Shown: piece by piece, positions 22,277 through 31,010 of the stretch
Numbering within the stretch: the stretch's first letter is position 1
Layout of the letters: the number at the start of each line of letters is the position of its first letter
Assembly (NCBI GenBank): GCA_001829675.1
Contig: MIBZ01000041.1
Span: 1 to 39,443, forward strand
DNA: 39,443 nucleotides
Direction: 5' to 3'
Source of the DNA: Sulfurimonas sp. RIFCSPLOWO2_12_36_12
GTDB taxonomy: Bacteria > Campylobacterota > Campylobacteria > Campylobacterales > Sulfurimonadaceae
Notes under the pieces: model-generated
Seen by the model: only the letters and a program-made list of their open reading frames with translations
Databases searched by the model: none
What the model was told of the DNA's origin: nothing
Translations under genes and position numbers: made by a program

Positions 22277-22793
22277 TGCTCAGCTCCTCTTCTTCATCAA
22301 TATAATTTGTAGAAACGAACCTCAACCAACCGTTTTTATCGGGATAAAAACTACTGTATGTTCTGTGAAATATAGAGCGAAGCGGCGCTTGTAACATAAA
22401 ATTGTATACATCTTTATTTGGCGTAATTCCATATAAAACAAGCCCGTTTTCCATTATTTTTGCCTCTGATAGAGTTATTCTGCTAGGTACTAAATCAAAC
22501 AGATTGCTAATGCTCTCTTTCAATACGCTATTTTTTGTAAACACTTTCTCAGATAGAAGAACCTGCTTCTCTATGGTTGCAATCTCGTTACTCATCTTTA
22601 ATATGCTTGCACGAAGTTCACTCTTTTGTTCATTAATATCAAGCATATCTTGTGTAAATCTGTAATCACGAAAAAGCAAAAATGCATATGTACCAAACAG
22701 CATAACCATTGTAACGCTGAAAAAAGCAAGAAGCAGCAACACATCTTTAGTGAAAATTGTTTTACTTCTAGGTTTTATATAACTATATTTCAT
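22266..22793 (-). CDS. PilN-like bitopic membrane protein
   Basis: A 175-aa protein: cytoplasmic N terminus, one membrane helix (about residues 17-40), a coiled coil (about 45-85) and a periplasmic domain (LFDLVPSRITLSEAKIMENG is close to the PilN/GspL pattern LxxxxPxxVxLtxl). The start at 22793 overlaps the stop of the previous gene (TAATG) with AAGGCGG upstream; an ATG at 22820 lies further inside that gene. The end overlaps the PilO-like gene. Confidence 0.55.
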   Translation of the reverse strand: MKYSYIKPRSKTIFTKDVLLLLAFFSVTMVMLFGTYAFLLFRDYRFTQDMLDINEQKSELRASILKMSNEIATIEKQVLLSEKVFTKNSVLKESISNLFDLVPSRITLSEAKIMENGLVLYGITPNKDVYNFMLQAPLRSIFHRTYSSFYPDKNGWLRFVSTNYIDEEEELSSEN

Positions 22794-23782
22794 TATATTT
22801 CCGCCTTTGCCATATCGCACAATGCCACAGCAAGGTCTATTTTTCTTACATATACACTTAAAAACATCTCTTCTTCAAGATAGTTTTTAAGGTCGTTAGT
22901 TACACCGACGCCGTCTGCAATATATATACTCTCAATAAATTTACTGTTATATTTCGGGTCTTTATAAAAAGTGTTTAACGCACCCTTTATCAATGAAAAT
23001 CTTTGATAATCTTCATTAAATCCATCAGTAGGCGAATACTCCTCTTTAGTGATTATCTCTTTAATCTCTTGCTCTTGAGAAAATTCATCTATTGCTTCAC
23101 CGCTGTCCAAATCTTCTATATTTGTAAAATCATCAAATCCGGAAGAGTCATCATCTATATCTATCTCTTCCAAATCGATGCCGTCAAGCTCATCATCCTC
23201 TAACGGCGATTCCATCAAAAGCTCATCACTCTCTTTGTGATGTTCCATATTTAAATACTCTGCATACAAAAGTTTTGAATTATCAAAAACGCTAAAAGAT
23301 ATATAGTTATCTTCCAATAAAACAAACATTGAAAGGGTATTATCTATCTTGTCTTTAAAAAAATTAGCCATTATCACAAAAGGAGAAAAAATAAAATCAA
23401 CACCTGCGCTTCTGTACTCATGTTTAATAGCTTCTAAATCATATTCCGATGTGTAATATGCCCAATCTTTTGAAAAACATCTATGTTCAGATGAATTAAT
23501 ATCACAATATCTACTCATCTCTTTGACATCGCATGTAGGAATTGCCCCTTGAAGAGGAGATTTGTCCAATATGGAAACATAGCAAAAAGGGGATTCTTTA
23601 TAATAAGCATGTATAAACTCATACATCTTAGAATTCATTGTGGTTGTGTCAAAATATTTATGCATATTCTGCAATACGCTTTTTTTTGAGCACACCTCAA
23701 CATATACTACTGTTTGAGAATTTTCAATAACAATATTTATAAAAACTTTTGTATACAAAGATTCTAAAAGTTTGCTTATCAT
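22793..23782 (-). CDS. PilM/GspL-like cytoplasmic protein with acidic insert
   Basis: A 329-aa protein with no membrane segment. Its position before PilN- and PilO-like genes and the actin-like pattern of strands (FINIVIENSQTVVYVEV, ...MFVLLEDNYISFSVFDN, ...IESIYIADGVG) suggest a PilM/GspL cytoplasmic domain. Residues about 195-245 form a very acidic low-complexity insert rich in D, E and S (LEEIDIDDDSSGFDDF). The start overlaps the end of the recombinase gene, so all may be one transcript. Family assignment is by context and weak similarity. Confidence 0.45.
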   Translation of the reverse strand: MISKLLESLYTKVFINIVIENSQTVVYVEVCSKKSVLQNMHKYFDTTTMNSKMYEFIHAYYKESPFCYVSILDKSPLQGAIPTCDVKEMSRYCDINSSEHRCFSKDWAYYTSEYDLEAIKHEYRSAGVDFIFSPFVIMANFFKDKIDNTLSMFVLLEDNYISFSVFDNSKLLYAEYLNMEHHKESDELLMESPLEDDELDGIDLEEIDIDDDSSGFDDFTNIEDLDSGEAIDEFSQEQEIKEIITKEEYSPTDGFNEDYQRFSLIKGALNTFYKDPKYNSKFIESIYIADGVGVTNDLKNYLEEEMFLSVYVRKIDLAVALCDMAKAEI

Positions 23783-24618
23783 AACTCTTTAACTCCGCAA
23801 AGAGGGTGAGCCATATTATAATTTTGTTGTTTCAATGCACTGCCCAGTTTTGTATATATTTGCGTTGTAGCCATAGACGAGTGCCCAAGCAACTCACTAA
23901 CATCAGCAATAGGCGCACTTCCATTTAGCAATTGTGATGCAAAAGAGTGACGAAGCTGATGAGGAGAAACTTTTAATCCCACTCTTCTAAAGACTTTTAT
24001 AACAATATATCTTAGACTGTTTTCGCTTAATTTTTCGTCATTTTTCTCAAAAACAAACTTTTTTTGCGATGATTTGCTCAAATACTCATCCAGAAGTTTT
24101 TTTGAATGTAACAAAAGTGGAACATCTCTTTGTTTATTACCTTTTCCTATAACCCTCACCCACTCATCCGAGATATCATCTATCTTCAGTGAAGCCAATT
24201 CGGATATTCTAAGACCAAGAGTATATAGAAGTGTAACGACCAATCTCTCCTCTATCTCACCGTGCGATAAAGCCTCAATTATATGCTCATGAGATATTGG
24301 TTTTGGCAATGTTTTTGCAACCTTGATGCTGTCATCAGCTTTTAGTATAACCGCTATACCGTTATCATTGAGATATCCGGCAAAAGAGCGGATTGCACTA
24401 AGTTTTTTACTGATTGTTTTTGGATTGAGCGAAGAGATTTTTATACGATAGGGCATTAGGTTGAAAAGTATATGCTTGCTCTCCTGCGTAATTTCCACAT
24501 CTAAAAAAGCTTCTCTTATGGATTCGTCATAACTTTTTATGGTTAAATCAGAATAGCCTCTTATCTCTTCAAGATATTTTAAAAACGCTTTGCGCTTAGC
24601 TTCTATTAGCTTTTTCAA
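23779..24618 (-). CDS. Tyrosine recombinase, Xer type
   Basis: A 279-aa protein with N-terminal SAM-like core-binding domain and a complete catalytic set: R137 (GLRISEL), K162 (GKGNKQRDVP), H220 and R223 (HQLRHSFASQLL), H246 (LLGHSS) and Y255 (IYTKL). The size and core context suggest a chromosomal XerC/XerD-like enzyme for dimer resolution rather than the integrase of the element; it is about 5.5 kb outside attR. The single-recombinase XerH enzymes of Helicobacter and Campylobacter are longer, so the exact subgroup is uncertain. Confidence 0.85.
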   Translation of the reverse strand: MKKLIEAKRKAFLKYLEEIRGYSDLTIKSYDESIREAFLDVEITQESKHILFNLMPYRIKISSLNPKTISKKLSAIRSFAGYLNDNGIAVILKADDSIKVAKTLPKPISHEHIIEALSHGEIEERLVVTLLYTLGLRISELASLKIDDISDEWVRVIGKGNKQRDVPLLLHSKKLLDEYLSKSSQKKFVFEKNDEKLSENSLRYIVIKVFRRVGLKVSPHQLRHSFASQLLNGSAPIADVSELLGHSSMATTQIYTKLGSALKQQNYNMAHPLCGVKEL

Positions 24619-24626
24619 ATAATTTC

Positions 24627-25253
24627 TCAGATTTCATGTTTTTGCAGCTCCGTTTTTATCAAATCTCTAGCCTCTTGCAGCTCTAGGTCACCAAGGTCAA
24701 TAGGAGCCGTCGTATAGTAATTTAGTGTTCCAAACGGTTTTGGAATGATAAACTTATCCCAACTGCTCAACTGCCAATATTTTGTCGGTATGATTCTAAT
24801 TAAAACTACTTTCGAGTTTGTTTTTTGAGCCATTACAACTACACCGTCAGCCACTTCATGCCGCGGACCTTTTGGACCGTCCGGCGTTATTCCTATATCA
24901 TATCCATCTTTTAAAGCTTTAATTCCTTGAATCAAAACCCTTGTTGAGTTTCTGTTTGTAGAGCCGGATATTGTATCTAACCCAAAATATTTTATAGTTT
25001 TAGAGATTAACATTCCATCAAAATGGCTTGAAATTAAAACTTTTGCATGTGGAATTTTTCTATAGTAGAAATATAAGTAGGGAAGCATTAAAAGCTCTCC
25101 ATGCCAGCAAGCAAAGATAGTAGGCTCGTCACCTACCGTTTTTGGAACATGAAAATTTTTTTTATTTGTTAAATAAATCAGCCTAATTAGTATTGACGCA
25201 ATAAAAGGCACAAGAAGTAGTGCTAATGCACGAAATAGCTTTTTAGCCAACAA
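24627..25253 (-). CDS. DUF374 lysophospholipid acyltransferase-family protein
   Basis: A 208-aa protein with an N-terminal hydrophobic segment (about residues 7-28), [24 protein letters not shown], and the strong DUF374 motif [15 protein letters not shown]. This family of small acyltransferases uses these histidine- and aspartate-containing motifs in place of the classical HX4D; the substrate is not known but lipid A or phospholipid acylation has been suggested. The start overlaps the end of miaB, as in other Campylobacterota. Confidence 0.8.
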   Translation of the reverse strand: MLAKKLFRALALLLVPFIASILIRLIYLTNKKNFHVPKTVGDEPTIFACWHGELLMLPYLYFYYRKIPHAKVLISSHFDGMLISKTIKYFGLDTISGSTNRNSTRVLIQGIKALKDGYDIGITPDGPKGPRHEVADGVVVMAQKTNSKVVLIRIIPTKYWQLSSWDKFIIPKPFGTLNYYTTAPIDLGDLELQEARDLIKTELQKHEI

Positions 25254-26544
25254 CTTCTCCGGTTAAAATTGTTCGCCCTATCTCTGTGATTTTAACATCT
25301 CTAAATTTACCCAAAAGCTCATCGGAGCCTTTAACCTTTATAACAATGTTGTTGTCGCTTCTGCCGCTCACATGATAATCTTTGTTTAAATCTTCAAAAT
25401 AGACGCTATATATTTTACCAAGATGAGTTTTGTTATTTTCATCCAAAATATCAGTGTTTAGGTTTTGAACTGTTGTAAGTCTGTTTGAAGCCGTCTCATC
25501 ATCAATAACATTAGTAAAATGCTCTGCTTCCGTCTCAGGACGCGCGGAGTACTTAAATGAAAAAATTTGATCAAATCTAACGCGTCTCATAACATCAAGT
25601 GTATCTTCAAAATCCTCATCGCTCTCACCCGGAAAGGCAACTATGATATCGGTTGAAATACTAACTTCAGGACAAAAACTTCTTAGTTTTTCTACACGGT
25701 CTAAAAACCACTCTTTCGAGTAGCCTCGTTTCATATCTTTAAGCACTTTTGTTGAGCCGCTTTGCATTGGCATATGCATTGATTTGCAGATTTTAGGATT
25801 TCTTGCAAACTCTTCAATAAACTCATCATCCATATGAAAAGGGTGCGGGGATGTAAAGCGGATTCTCTCTATTCCATCTATCGCACTCAAACGGCGAAGC
25901 AGCTCTGCAAAATTGACTTTTTCATGATCCCCTGAAAAACGGCGACCGTAATTATTTACATTTTGCCCCAGAAGAAAAATCTCTTTTGCCCCAGCGTTAA
26001 CGGCTTTTTGTGCTTCACGCAAAATCAGTTCGGCAGGAATAGATATCTCCTCTCCGCGTGTTTTTGGAACAATGCAGTAAGTACATGATTTATCGCACCC
26101 TATTGAGATATTTATGTAGGCTTTATACGGTGATGTTCTAAAATCATTAAAAGCAAACTCGCTCTCATCGTAATTTATATCTACTTCAACAGCCCTCTCT
26201 TTGTGCAATACTTCTGTTATTTTAGAAACATTTCTAGCACCAAGAACAAAGCTGACATAAGGAGCGCGTTTGATAATCTCTTCGCCTAAATGTGATGCCG
26301 TACAACCGCAAACACCGATTTTGGCACCATCTTTTTTCTTTTTATTAAAAACTCCAAGTTCAGAAAAGAGTTTGGCTACCGGTTTTTCTCTGACAGAGCA
26401 TGTATTGATTATAATCAAATCAGCACTTTTTAAATCATCGGTAGTCTCATAACCCTCTTTTTCACGCAACTGTGCAATCATATGTTCACTGTCGCGGGAG
26501 TTCATGGCGCAACCCAATGTTTCAATAAATAGTTTTTTTGACAC
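25243..26544 (-). CDS. miaB: tRNA-2-methylthio-N6-isopentenyladenosine synthase MiaB
   Basis: A 433-aa radical-SAM methylthiotransferase beginning [15 protein letters not shown], typical of MiaB. Cluster cysteines C12, C49 and C81, and radical-SAM cysteines C150, C154, C157 ([11 protein letters not shown]) are present; a TRAM domain closes the protein. It adds a methylthio group to i6A37 of tRNAs reading UNN codons. It overlaps the downstream DUF374 gene and follows the HP0268-family gene by 9 bases. Confidence 0.95.
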   Translation of the reverse strand: MSKKLFIETLGCAMNSRDSEHMIAQLREKEGYETTDDLKSADLIIINTCSVREKPVAKLFSELGVFNKKKKDGAKIGVCGCTASHLGEEIIKRAPYVSFVLGARNVSKITEVLHKERAVEVDINYDESEFAFNDFRTSPYKAYINISIGCDKSCTYCIVPKTRGEEISIPAELILREAQKAVNAGAKEIFLLGQNVNNYGRRFSGDHEKVNFAELLRRLSAIDGIERIRFTSPHPFHMDDEFIEEFARNPKICKSMHMPMQSGSTKVLKDMKRGYSKEWFLDRVEKLRSFCPEVSISTDIIVAFPGESDEDFEDTLDVMRRVRFDQIFSFKYSARPETEAEHFTNVIDDETASNRLTTVQNLNTDILDENNKTHLGKIYSVYFEDLNKDYHVSGRSDNNIVIKVKGSDELLGKFRDVKITEIGRTILTGEVVG

Positions 26545-26553
26545 TGTAAAATC

Positions 26554-26799
26554 TTAGTTTATAATATGAACTTGATACATGTACTCACTGTCTGAAAGTC
26601 CGTATTTAACTTCATTCATATAAAAACTTTTACCTTTTGATTCAAAAAAATCTTGAAGTTCAAGTAAATCTTTGTGCGAATTTTCTCTGTCAAAATAGAA
26701 AATTACGCTGTCTTCCTTCTCAAGACTAGCTTCCATTTTTGCTAATTCCGCTTTTTTTGGCTTTGCTGTAATATCTGTTCTTGCAAACTTTAAATCCAT
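26554..26799 (-). CDS. HP0268-family small protein
   Basis: An 81-aa protein resembling Helicobacter HP0268 along its length: SVIFYFDRENSHKDLLELQDFF in the centre and a C-terminal YMYQVHII. HP0268 has been described as a small Smr-like nuclease, and its gene is next to miaB (HP0269) and a DUF374 gene (HP0270), the same order as here. A nuclease role is inherited from that description. It is a good marker for Campylobacterota. Confidence 0.8.
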   Translation of the reverse strand: MDLKFARTDITAKPKKAELAKMEASLEKEDSVIFYFDRENSHKDLLELQDFFESKGKSFYMNEVKYGLSDSEYMYQVHIIN

Positions 26800-26852
26800 A
26801 AATAAATCCTTTTTGTTTTAATTTAAACGGCGCCAGAACTAATTCTGTCACC

Positions 26853-26897
26853 TACGCTAGCCGCTGTGGCACTAAAGCTTGACGCATAAAGCGTCAG
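26853..26897. repeat. Intergenic repeat, copy 1
   Basis: A 45-bp sequence starting TACGCTAGCCGCT and ending TGACGC-ATAAA-GCGTCA(G) is repeated with few changes at 33126-33169. The end forms a 6- to 7-bp hairpin. This copy lies in the 257-bp gap between the HP0268-family gene and nusA, upstream of both. A REP-like dispersed element is likely. Confidence 0.65.
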
Positions 26898-26976
26898 AAA
26901 AACCTACTCTACTTTTGTTGCATTATAGTAAAACTCTACTAAAAATCGTATTAAAGATGATTTTATGCTATTTTGG

Positions 26977-26982
26977 TATAAT
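26977..26982 (+). promoter_or_regulatory. -10 box of nusA
   Basis: TGG-TATAAT is a consensus extended -10 box 74 nt upstream of the nusA start, preceded by the T-rich DNA usual in epsilonproteobacterial promoters. Confidence 0.6.
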
Positions 26983-27056
26983 GTCACTCTTCATAAGAAA
27001 TCCCTTATATTTTTTAACACTGTTTTTTATGAGACCACCCTAATAAGGATACAATA

Positions 27057-28199
27057 ATGGAAAAAATTCTAGACATAGTTGAAGCAATCGCACACGAAAA
27101 AGGTCTTAAGCCTGAAAAAGTAATAGAAGCTCTAAAAACAGCATTTACTCAAACTGCTAAAAGAGTAATCAACCAAAAATTTGCTTTTGACGCAGTTGTA
27201 AATAACCAGACAAAAACTATTGATGTTATTCAAATAATTACCGTCGTAGCAGATGATGACAAAAGACTCCAAGACGAAGAAGTTGCTCCGGCTTACATCT
27301 CTATAACAGAGGCTAAAGAGTATGATGATCAGGTAGAGATTGACGATCAGCTTCAGATTCCGCATGATTTGGAAGAGTATGGCAGAACTGCCGCATCTCA
27401 GCTCCACCGCGAAATAGAGTACCACATTCAAAGATTGGTAGAAGACGAAATTTTTAACAAATACAAATCAAAGATTGGCTCGTTGGTTACAGGCAGAGTC
27501 ACAAGAGTTGACCCTCAAAATGCCACATACATAGAGATTGACGAAATTCGCGCAGTTTTGCCTATGAAAAGCCGTATCAAAGGTGAAATTTTTAAAGTTG
27601 GCGATCACCTAAAAGCTGTCGTACGCCGTGTTGATATGAATAAAGAAAACGGCATCCAGATTGAACTCTCACGCACATCTCCAAAGTTTTTAGAAGAGCT
27701 TTTAGCGCTTGAGGTTCCTGAGATTGCAGATGGAACCGTAATTGTAGAAAAAAGTGCGCGCATACCTGGGGAAAGAGCTAAAATAGCACTTTTTAGCACA
27801 CACCCGCAAGTTGACGCAGTAGGTGCAACGGTCGGAGTAAAAGGCGTTCGTATAAATGCGGTTAGCCAAGAGCTTATCGGGGAAAACATTGACTGTATCG
27901 AATATACGACCATTCCTGAACTTTTTATCTCAAGAATCATGAGTCCTGCAATTATTTCTGCTGTAGAAATTGTACGAGATGAGAACGGTGAAGCGCAAAA
28001 AGCAATTATCACACTTCCGTCTGATCAAAAATCAAAAGCTATCGGTAAAAACGGCATCAATATCCGCCTTGCTTCAATGCTTAGCGGGTTAAATATTGAA
28101 CTTGTTGAAAACGATAGTAAAAATAGCCAAAACGGTGAAGCTGCAGAGCCAAAAGAGCAAAAAGACAGTGTTGACGCACTAAAAGCGTTGTTTTCATAA
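27057..28199 (+). CDS. nusA: Transcription termination/antitermination factor NusA
   Basis: A 380-aa protein: N-terminal RNA polymerase-binding domain (KILDIVEAIAHEKGLKPE), S1 domain (about residues 138-205, VTGRVTRVDPQNATYIEI) and two KH domains (about 205-360, GVKGVRINAVSQELIGENID and KAIGKNGINIRLASML). It pauses and helps terminate or antiterminate transcription. The C-terminal acidic repeats of the E. coli protein are absent, which is usual in this phylum. AAGGA lies 7 nt before the ATG. It is monocistronic here. Confidence 0.95.
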   Translation: MEKILDIVEAIAHEKGLKPEKVIEALKTAFTQTAKRVINQKFAFDAVVNNQTKTIDVIQIITVVADDDKRLQDEEVAPAYISITEAKEYDDQVEIDDQLQIPHDLEEYGRTAASQLHREIEYHIQRLVEDEIFNKYKSKIGSLVTGRVTRVDPQNATYIEIDEIRAVLPMKSRIKGEIFKVGDHLKAVVRRVDMNKENGIQIELSRTSPKFLEELLALEVPEIADGTVIVEKSARIPGERAKIALFSTHPQVDAVGATVGVKGVRINAVSQELIGENIDCIEYTTIPELFISRIMSPAIISAVEIVRDENGEAQKAIITLPSDQKSKAIGKNGINIRLASMLSGLNIELVENDSKNSQNGEAAEPKEQKDSVDALKALFS

Positions 28200-28239
28200 A
28201 TTATTTATAAGCTCATAAGTTAATTTACAAAATAAAAAG

Positions 28240-28312
28240 AGTGATGTAATTGCGAGGATTGAGTAAGGAAGCATACTTATATTATGTGACGAATGAAATA
28301 ACGAAGCAAGTG
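28240..28312. repeat. Possible dispersed intergenic element after nusA
   Basis: The 132-bp gap between convergent nusA and the permease has no ORF or clear terminator. On the minus strand it contains TTGCTTCGTTATTTC and CCTTACTCAATCCTCGCAAT, words resembling the bacterial intergenic repeats of the TTGCTTCG...CCTCGCAAT kind. A single copy in this window cannot prove it. Confidence 0.3.
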
Positions 28313-28331
28313 CATTACTATTTTTATTTTA

Positions 28332-29288
28332 TTATCTACTCATATACGGATTTAGCTTTAAAAGAATTAGATCCGCAATCATATTCCCAATCAGCGTTAA
28401 AAATGCCGTTATCATCAAAGTTCCCATAATTATCGGATAGTCACGGCTCATTGCACTCATGTAAAAGAGCTGCCCCATACCCTCTATCCCAAAGATAGAC
28501 TCCAGAATCACGCTTCCGCCTATTAACCCCGGCAAAGAAAGTCCCAAGAGAGTGATAATTGGCGGAAAAAGATTTGGAAGTATGTAGAAGCGAAGAAGTT
28601 CTTTTTTCTTTAGTCCGCGCGAGAGTGCAAAGTAGTAGTAATCACTCTTTAGTATCTCTAAAGTCAGAGAGCGGATGTAAATTATCATGCTGCCAAGACC
28701 TACAAATATCATAACCCCGACCGGCAAAACAAGGTGCCACGCCATATCAAGGTAATATGCAACTCCCTCTTTTGGCTCAATGGAATGCAGACCTGCTATT
28801 GGAAATATATCCAGTGTTAAAGAAAAAAGAATAATAAAAAGCAGTGAGAGATAAAACGACGGCATAGAAAAAGAGACAAGAGATATTTGGCGGATAATAT
28901 AATCACTCTTTTTCTCATAGTTAAGCGCTGCTTTTATCCCTAAATAGAGAGAGATTACAAATACCGCTACAAGTGCTGTAATATTCATGATAAGCGTTAC
29001 AGGCAATCGCTTGAGTATCTCCGAACTCACATCCTGACCCGTTACAAAAGAGATGCCGAAATTTAGGCTAAAGATGTTTATAACCCAGTCAACGTATTGC
29101 TGAGAGAGCGGTTTATCAAGCCCATATACAGCTTTTAGAGCCGCTATAGCCTCCTCTGTCATATTTGGATTTAACTCGCCCGCTCCAAAAAAACTGTTCG
29201 GTGCCGCGTGAATCGCCAAAAAGGAGATTACGGAGATTAAAATCAACATAAAAAGTATGTAAAATAGTTTTTTGATTAGTTTATTCAT
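28332..29288 (-). CDS. ABC transporter permease, DppB/OppB family
   Basis: A 318-aa inner-membrane protein with about six helices, the N-terminal HAAPNSFFGAGELNPNMT region, YGLDKPLSQQY typical of DppB/OppB, and the EAA-like cytoplasmic loop ALSRGLKKKELLRFYILPN. It would form half of a peptide or nickel importer channel. No partner permease, ATPase or binding protein is next to it: nusA converges downstream and a porin terminator lies upstream, so it is a solitary transcription unit. It has no obvious defect. Confidence 0.85.
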   Translation of the reverse strand: MNKLIKKLFYILFMLILISVISFLAIHAAPNSFFGAGELNPNMTEEAIAALKAVYGLDKPLSQQYVDWVINIFSLNFGISFVTGQDVSSEILKRLPVTLIMNITALVAVFVISLYLGIKAALNYEKKSDYIIRQISLVSFSMPSFYLSLLFIILFSLTLDIFPIAGLHSIEPKEGVAYYLDMAWHLVLPVGVMIFVGLGSMIIYIRSLTLEILKSDYYYFALSRGLKKKELLRFYILPNLFPPIITLLGLSLPGLIGGSVILESIFGIEGMGQLFYMSAMSRDYPIIMGTLMITAFLTLIGNMIADLILLKLNPYMSR

Positions 29289-29321
29289 TACGGAAATTAT
29301 ATCTTAAAAAATTAAAATGAA

Positions 29322-29410
29322 CTCTACTCATCTTCCCATAAAACAGGAAATGGGAGGATGAGTAGAGCCCATCTCCCCGCATATATGTGGGCTGGGGAAA
29401 TGGAGTTATA
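29322..29410 (-). terminator. Porin 3' end structure and terminator
   Basis: An 18-bp inverted repeat (29322-29339 with 29350-29367; one G:T) forms a strong hairpin, followed on the minus strand by TTCATTTTAATTTTTT. Between it and the porin stop lies a second dyad (CCATCTCCCC with GGGGAAATGG and inner pairs, about 29370-29402). Together they form an unusually elaborate 3' untranslated region. Confidence 0.72.
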
Positions 29411-29425
29411 AAAGGGGCTGTGTGA

Positions 29426-30751
29426 TTAGAAATTATAAGTTAAATATACCTGCACGTCAGTAGTTTTAACATCATTTGCCGGAGCTAATGAATTTTCAAA
29501 ATCAGCAAAAATAAGTGCCAAAGATGTATCTAATGGACCAAATTTCTTAGAAGCAGTTAAAGCTATTTCACTCATCTCTTTATCTGCCGCAGCAGTTTTG
29601 ATATCTGCATTATAGTAACCTGCCAATAGAGCGATATCTCCTGCAACAGTTGCCTCAGCAGTTAACGAGAAAGACTCGGCACCTACAGCAGAAACGTAAC
29701 CGTAGTTCCACCTCATCTCTGTATAAAGCTTTGACTGACCGCCAAGTGTAGCAACAGAACCAGTTGCAGTATTAGCAACACCTAAAAGACCGTCTTCATC
29801 AACATCAGAGTATGCAGCTTTAACTTTTACAACATCTTTCATATCATAGCCAAGCATCGCAGACCATGCACTTGTATCTTTAGTAGCGCCGATAACACCA
29901 AGGGATCCTAGGTTTGCACCTGTGTCAGCTTGAGTGTTTACATACTGAACACCTGCTAGGATGCCATCCATATTTAAATCAGCTTGTAACCAGTAAGCTT
30001 CAGCAAGTTGTACCATGTCATAGTACCAAGCTTGAAGTGTAAGTGGTTTGATAGAGTTGTTTACAACACCAAACGCATAAGTACCCTGACTTCCGAATGT
30101 AGAAAATACACCATCAGCAGCGACATAACCAGCTGCTGTTGCAGATATATCATTTAAGTTGCCTGCACCGCCTTCACGTAAACTTGCTCTGTCATCAGCA
30201 GAACCATTTGATTTACCGATTGAAGTTGCGACCAATGTAGTATCTTTAATACTTTGATTTATTAAAACAACTGCTTCAAATGTGTTTCTATCAACACCCC
30301 ATGTTTCAGTAAACGCCAAAGGTGTATCAAGTGTTTGACGACCAATCTTTAGCGTTGTATCAAAAGCTGAACCCGCTAACCAAACTTCATCCATCCACAT
30401 AGCGCTGTCAACTTGAGCACCTCCTGCAAATGAAGCTCCAGTAGAACCCGCAACAGTATGAGCATTTGACCACACTTTAGATACTAGGTTGTGCTCAACG
30501 CCTAAAGTTGTTACAACCTGTGCACCGACACCCGCAGAAATACCTTTAGTTAAATCCGTTGTCAAACCTAAGTGAGCAGAGAAGTTTGTGTATCCTGAAT
30601 CTTTAGAAAACATATCTGGTGCATTTGTTGCATCAGAGTCCTGTGTTCCATAATATAATTTAGCATTACCTGAAACTTTTGTATTTTCAATTGCGAATGC
30701 AGTTGAACCTATTAGCATTGCTGCTATTAAACTTAATTTTGTTAATCTCAT
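29426..30751 (-). CDS. Outer-membrane porin (epsilonproteobacterial OprD-like type)
   Basis: A 441-aa protein with a cleavable signal peptide (MRLTKLSLIAAMLIGSTAFA), alternating short beta-strand patterns throughout and a terminal VYLTYNF ending in Phe, the signal for outer-membrane insertion. The DTTLKIGRQTLDTPLAFTET segment is typical of porins of this phylum (Campylobacter MOMP-like/OprD-like). GGGAG is 8 nt upstream of the ATG. Expression may be phase-variable: a G10 tract on the coding strand lies just upstream of a -10 box at 30852-30857. A strong terminator follows. Confidence 0.85.
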   Translation of the reverse strand: MRLTKLSLIAAMLIGSTAFAIENTKVSGNAKLYYGTQDSDATNAPDMFSKDSGYTNFSAHLGLTTDLTKGISAGVGAQVVTTLGVEHNLVSKVWSNAHTVAGSTGASFAGGAQVDSAMWMDEVWLAGSAFDTTLKIGRQTLDTPLAFTETWGVDRNTFEAVVLINQSIKDTTLVATSIGKSNGSADDRASLREGGAGNLNDISATAAGYVAADGVFSTFGSQGTYAFGVVNNSIKPLTLQAWYYDMVQLAEAYWLQADLNMDGILAGVQYVNTQADTGANLGSLGVIGATKDTSAWSAMLGYDMKDVVKVKAAYSDVDEDGLLGVANTATGSVATLGGQSKLYTEMRWNYGYVSAVGAESFSLTAEATVAGDIALLAGYYNADIKTAAADKEMSEIALTASKKFGPLDTSLALIFADFENSLAPANDVKTTDVQVYLTYNF

Positions 30752-30851
30752 TTTAATTCTCCCAAATTTAAATATGTCACAATTATGTCATATACTTCTT
30801 TAATTTAAATTAAACTTATGCTTAAATTTTAATAAATTTATTAAATAAACT

Positions 30852-30879
30852 ATTATATTTCGTAATGTTCCCCCCCCCC
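30852..30879 (-). promoter_or_regulatory. Porin promoter with G10 homopolymer at the -35 zone
   Basis: On the minus strand TATAAT (30857-30852) lies about 100 nt before the porin ATG. Ten consecutive G (30879-30870) end 12 bp upstream of that box, exactly where the spacer and -35 hexamer fall. Length changes of the tract would alter promoter spacing, as known for the porA promoter of Neisseria meningitidis. Confidence 0.5.
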
Positions 30880-30901
30880 TTGATTTTTAATTTTAACACA
30901 A

Positions 30902-30917
30902 GAATGAACATTCATTC
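30902..30917. promoter_or_regulatory. TetR-type palindromic operator
   Basis: GAATGAA-CA-TTCATTC is a perfect 7-bp dyad of the kind bound by many TetR-family repressors. It lies between the divergent porin and lipoprotein promoters, about 45 bp from each -10 box. No TetR gene is in the window. Confidence 0.5.
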
Positions 30918-30964
30918 AATAATAATATACGAAAGAAACTTAAATTAAAGTTAATGTTTCACTT

Positions 30965-30970
30965 TATAAT
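30965..30970 (+). promoter_or_regulatory. -10 box of the lipoprotein gene
   Basis: TATAAT at 30965 places transcription start near 30977. This rules out translation from an ATG at 30954 and supports the start at 31011, or possibly 30996. Confidence 0.5.
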
Positions 30971-31010
30971 ATATATAAATTATGTAACAATTTTAATGTA
31001 TACTTTCCTT

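Noticed and set aside
23779..24618. Xer-type recombinase considered as the integrase of the element
   Set aside because: It lies outside attR among core genes and has the size and context of a chromosomal Xer enzyme; an element integrase should be on the element side near the intact tRNA.
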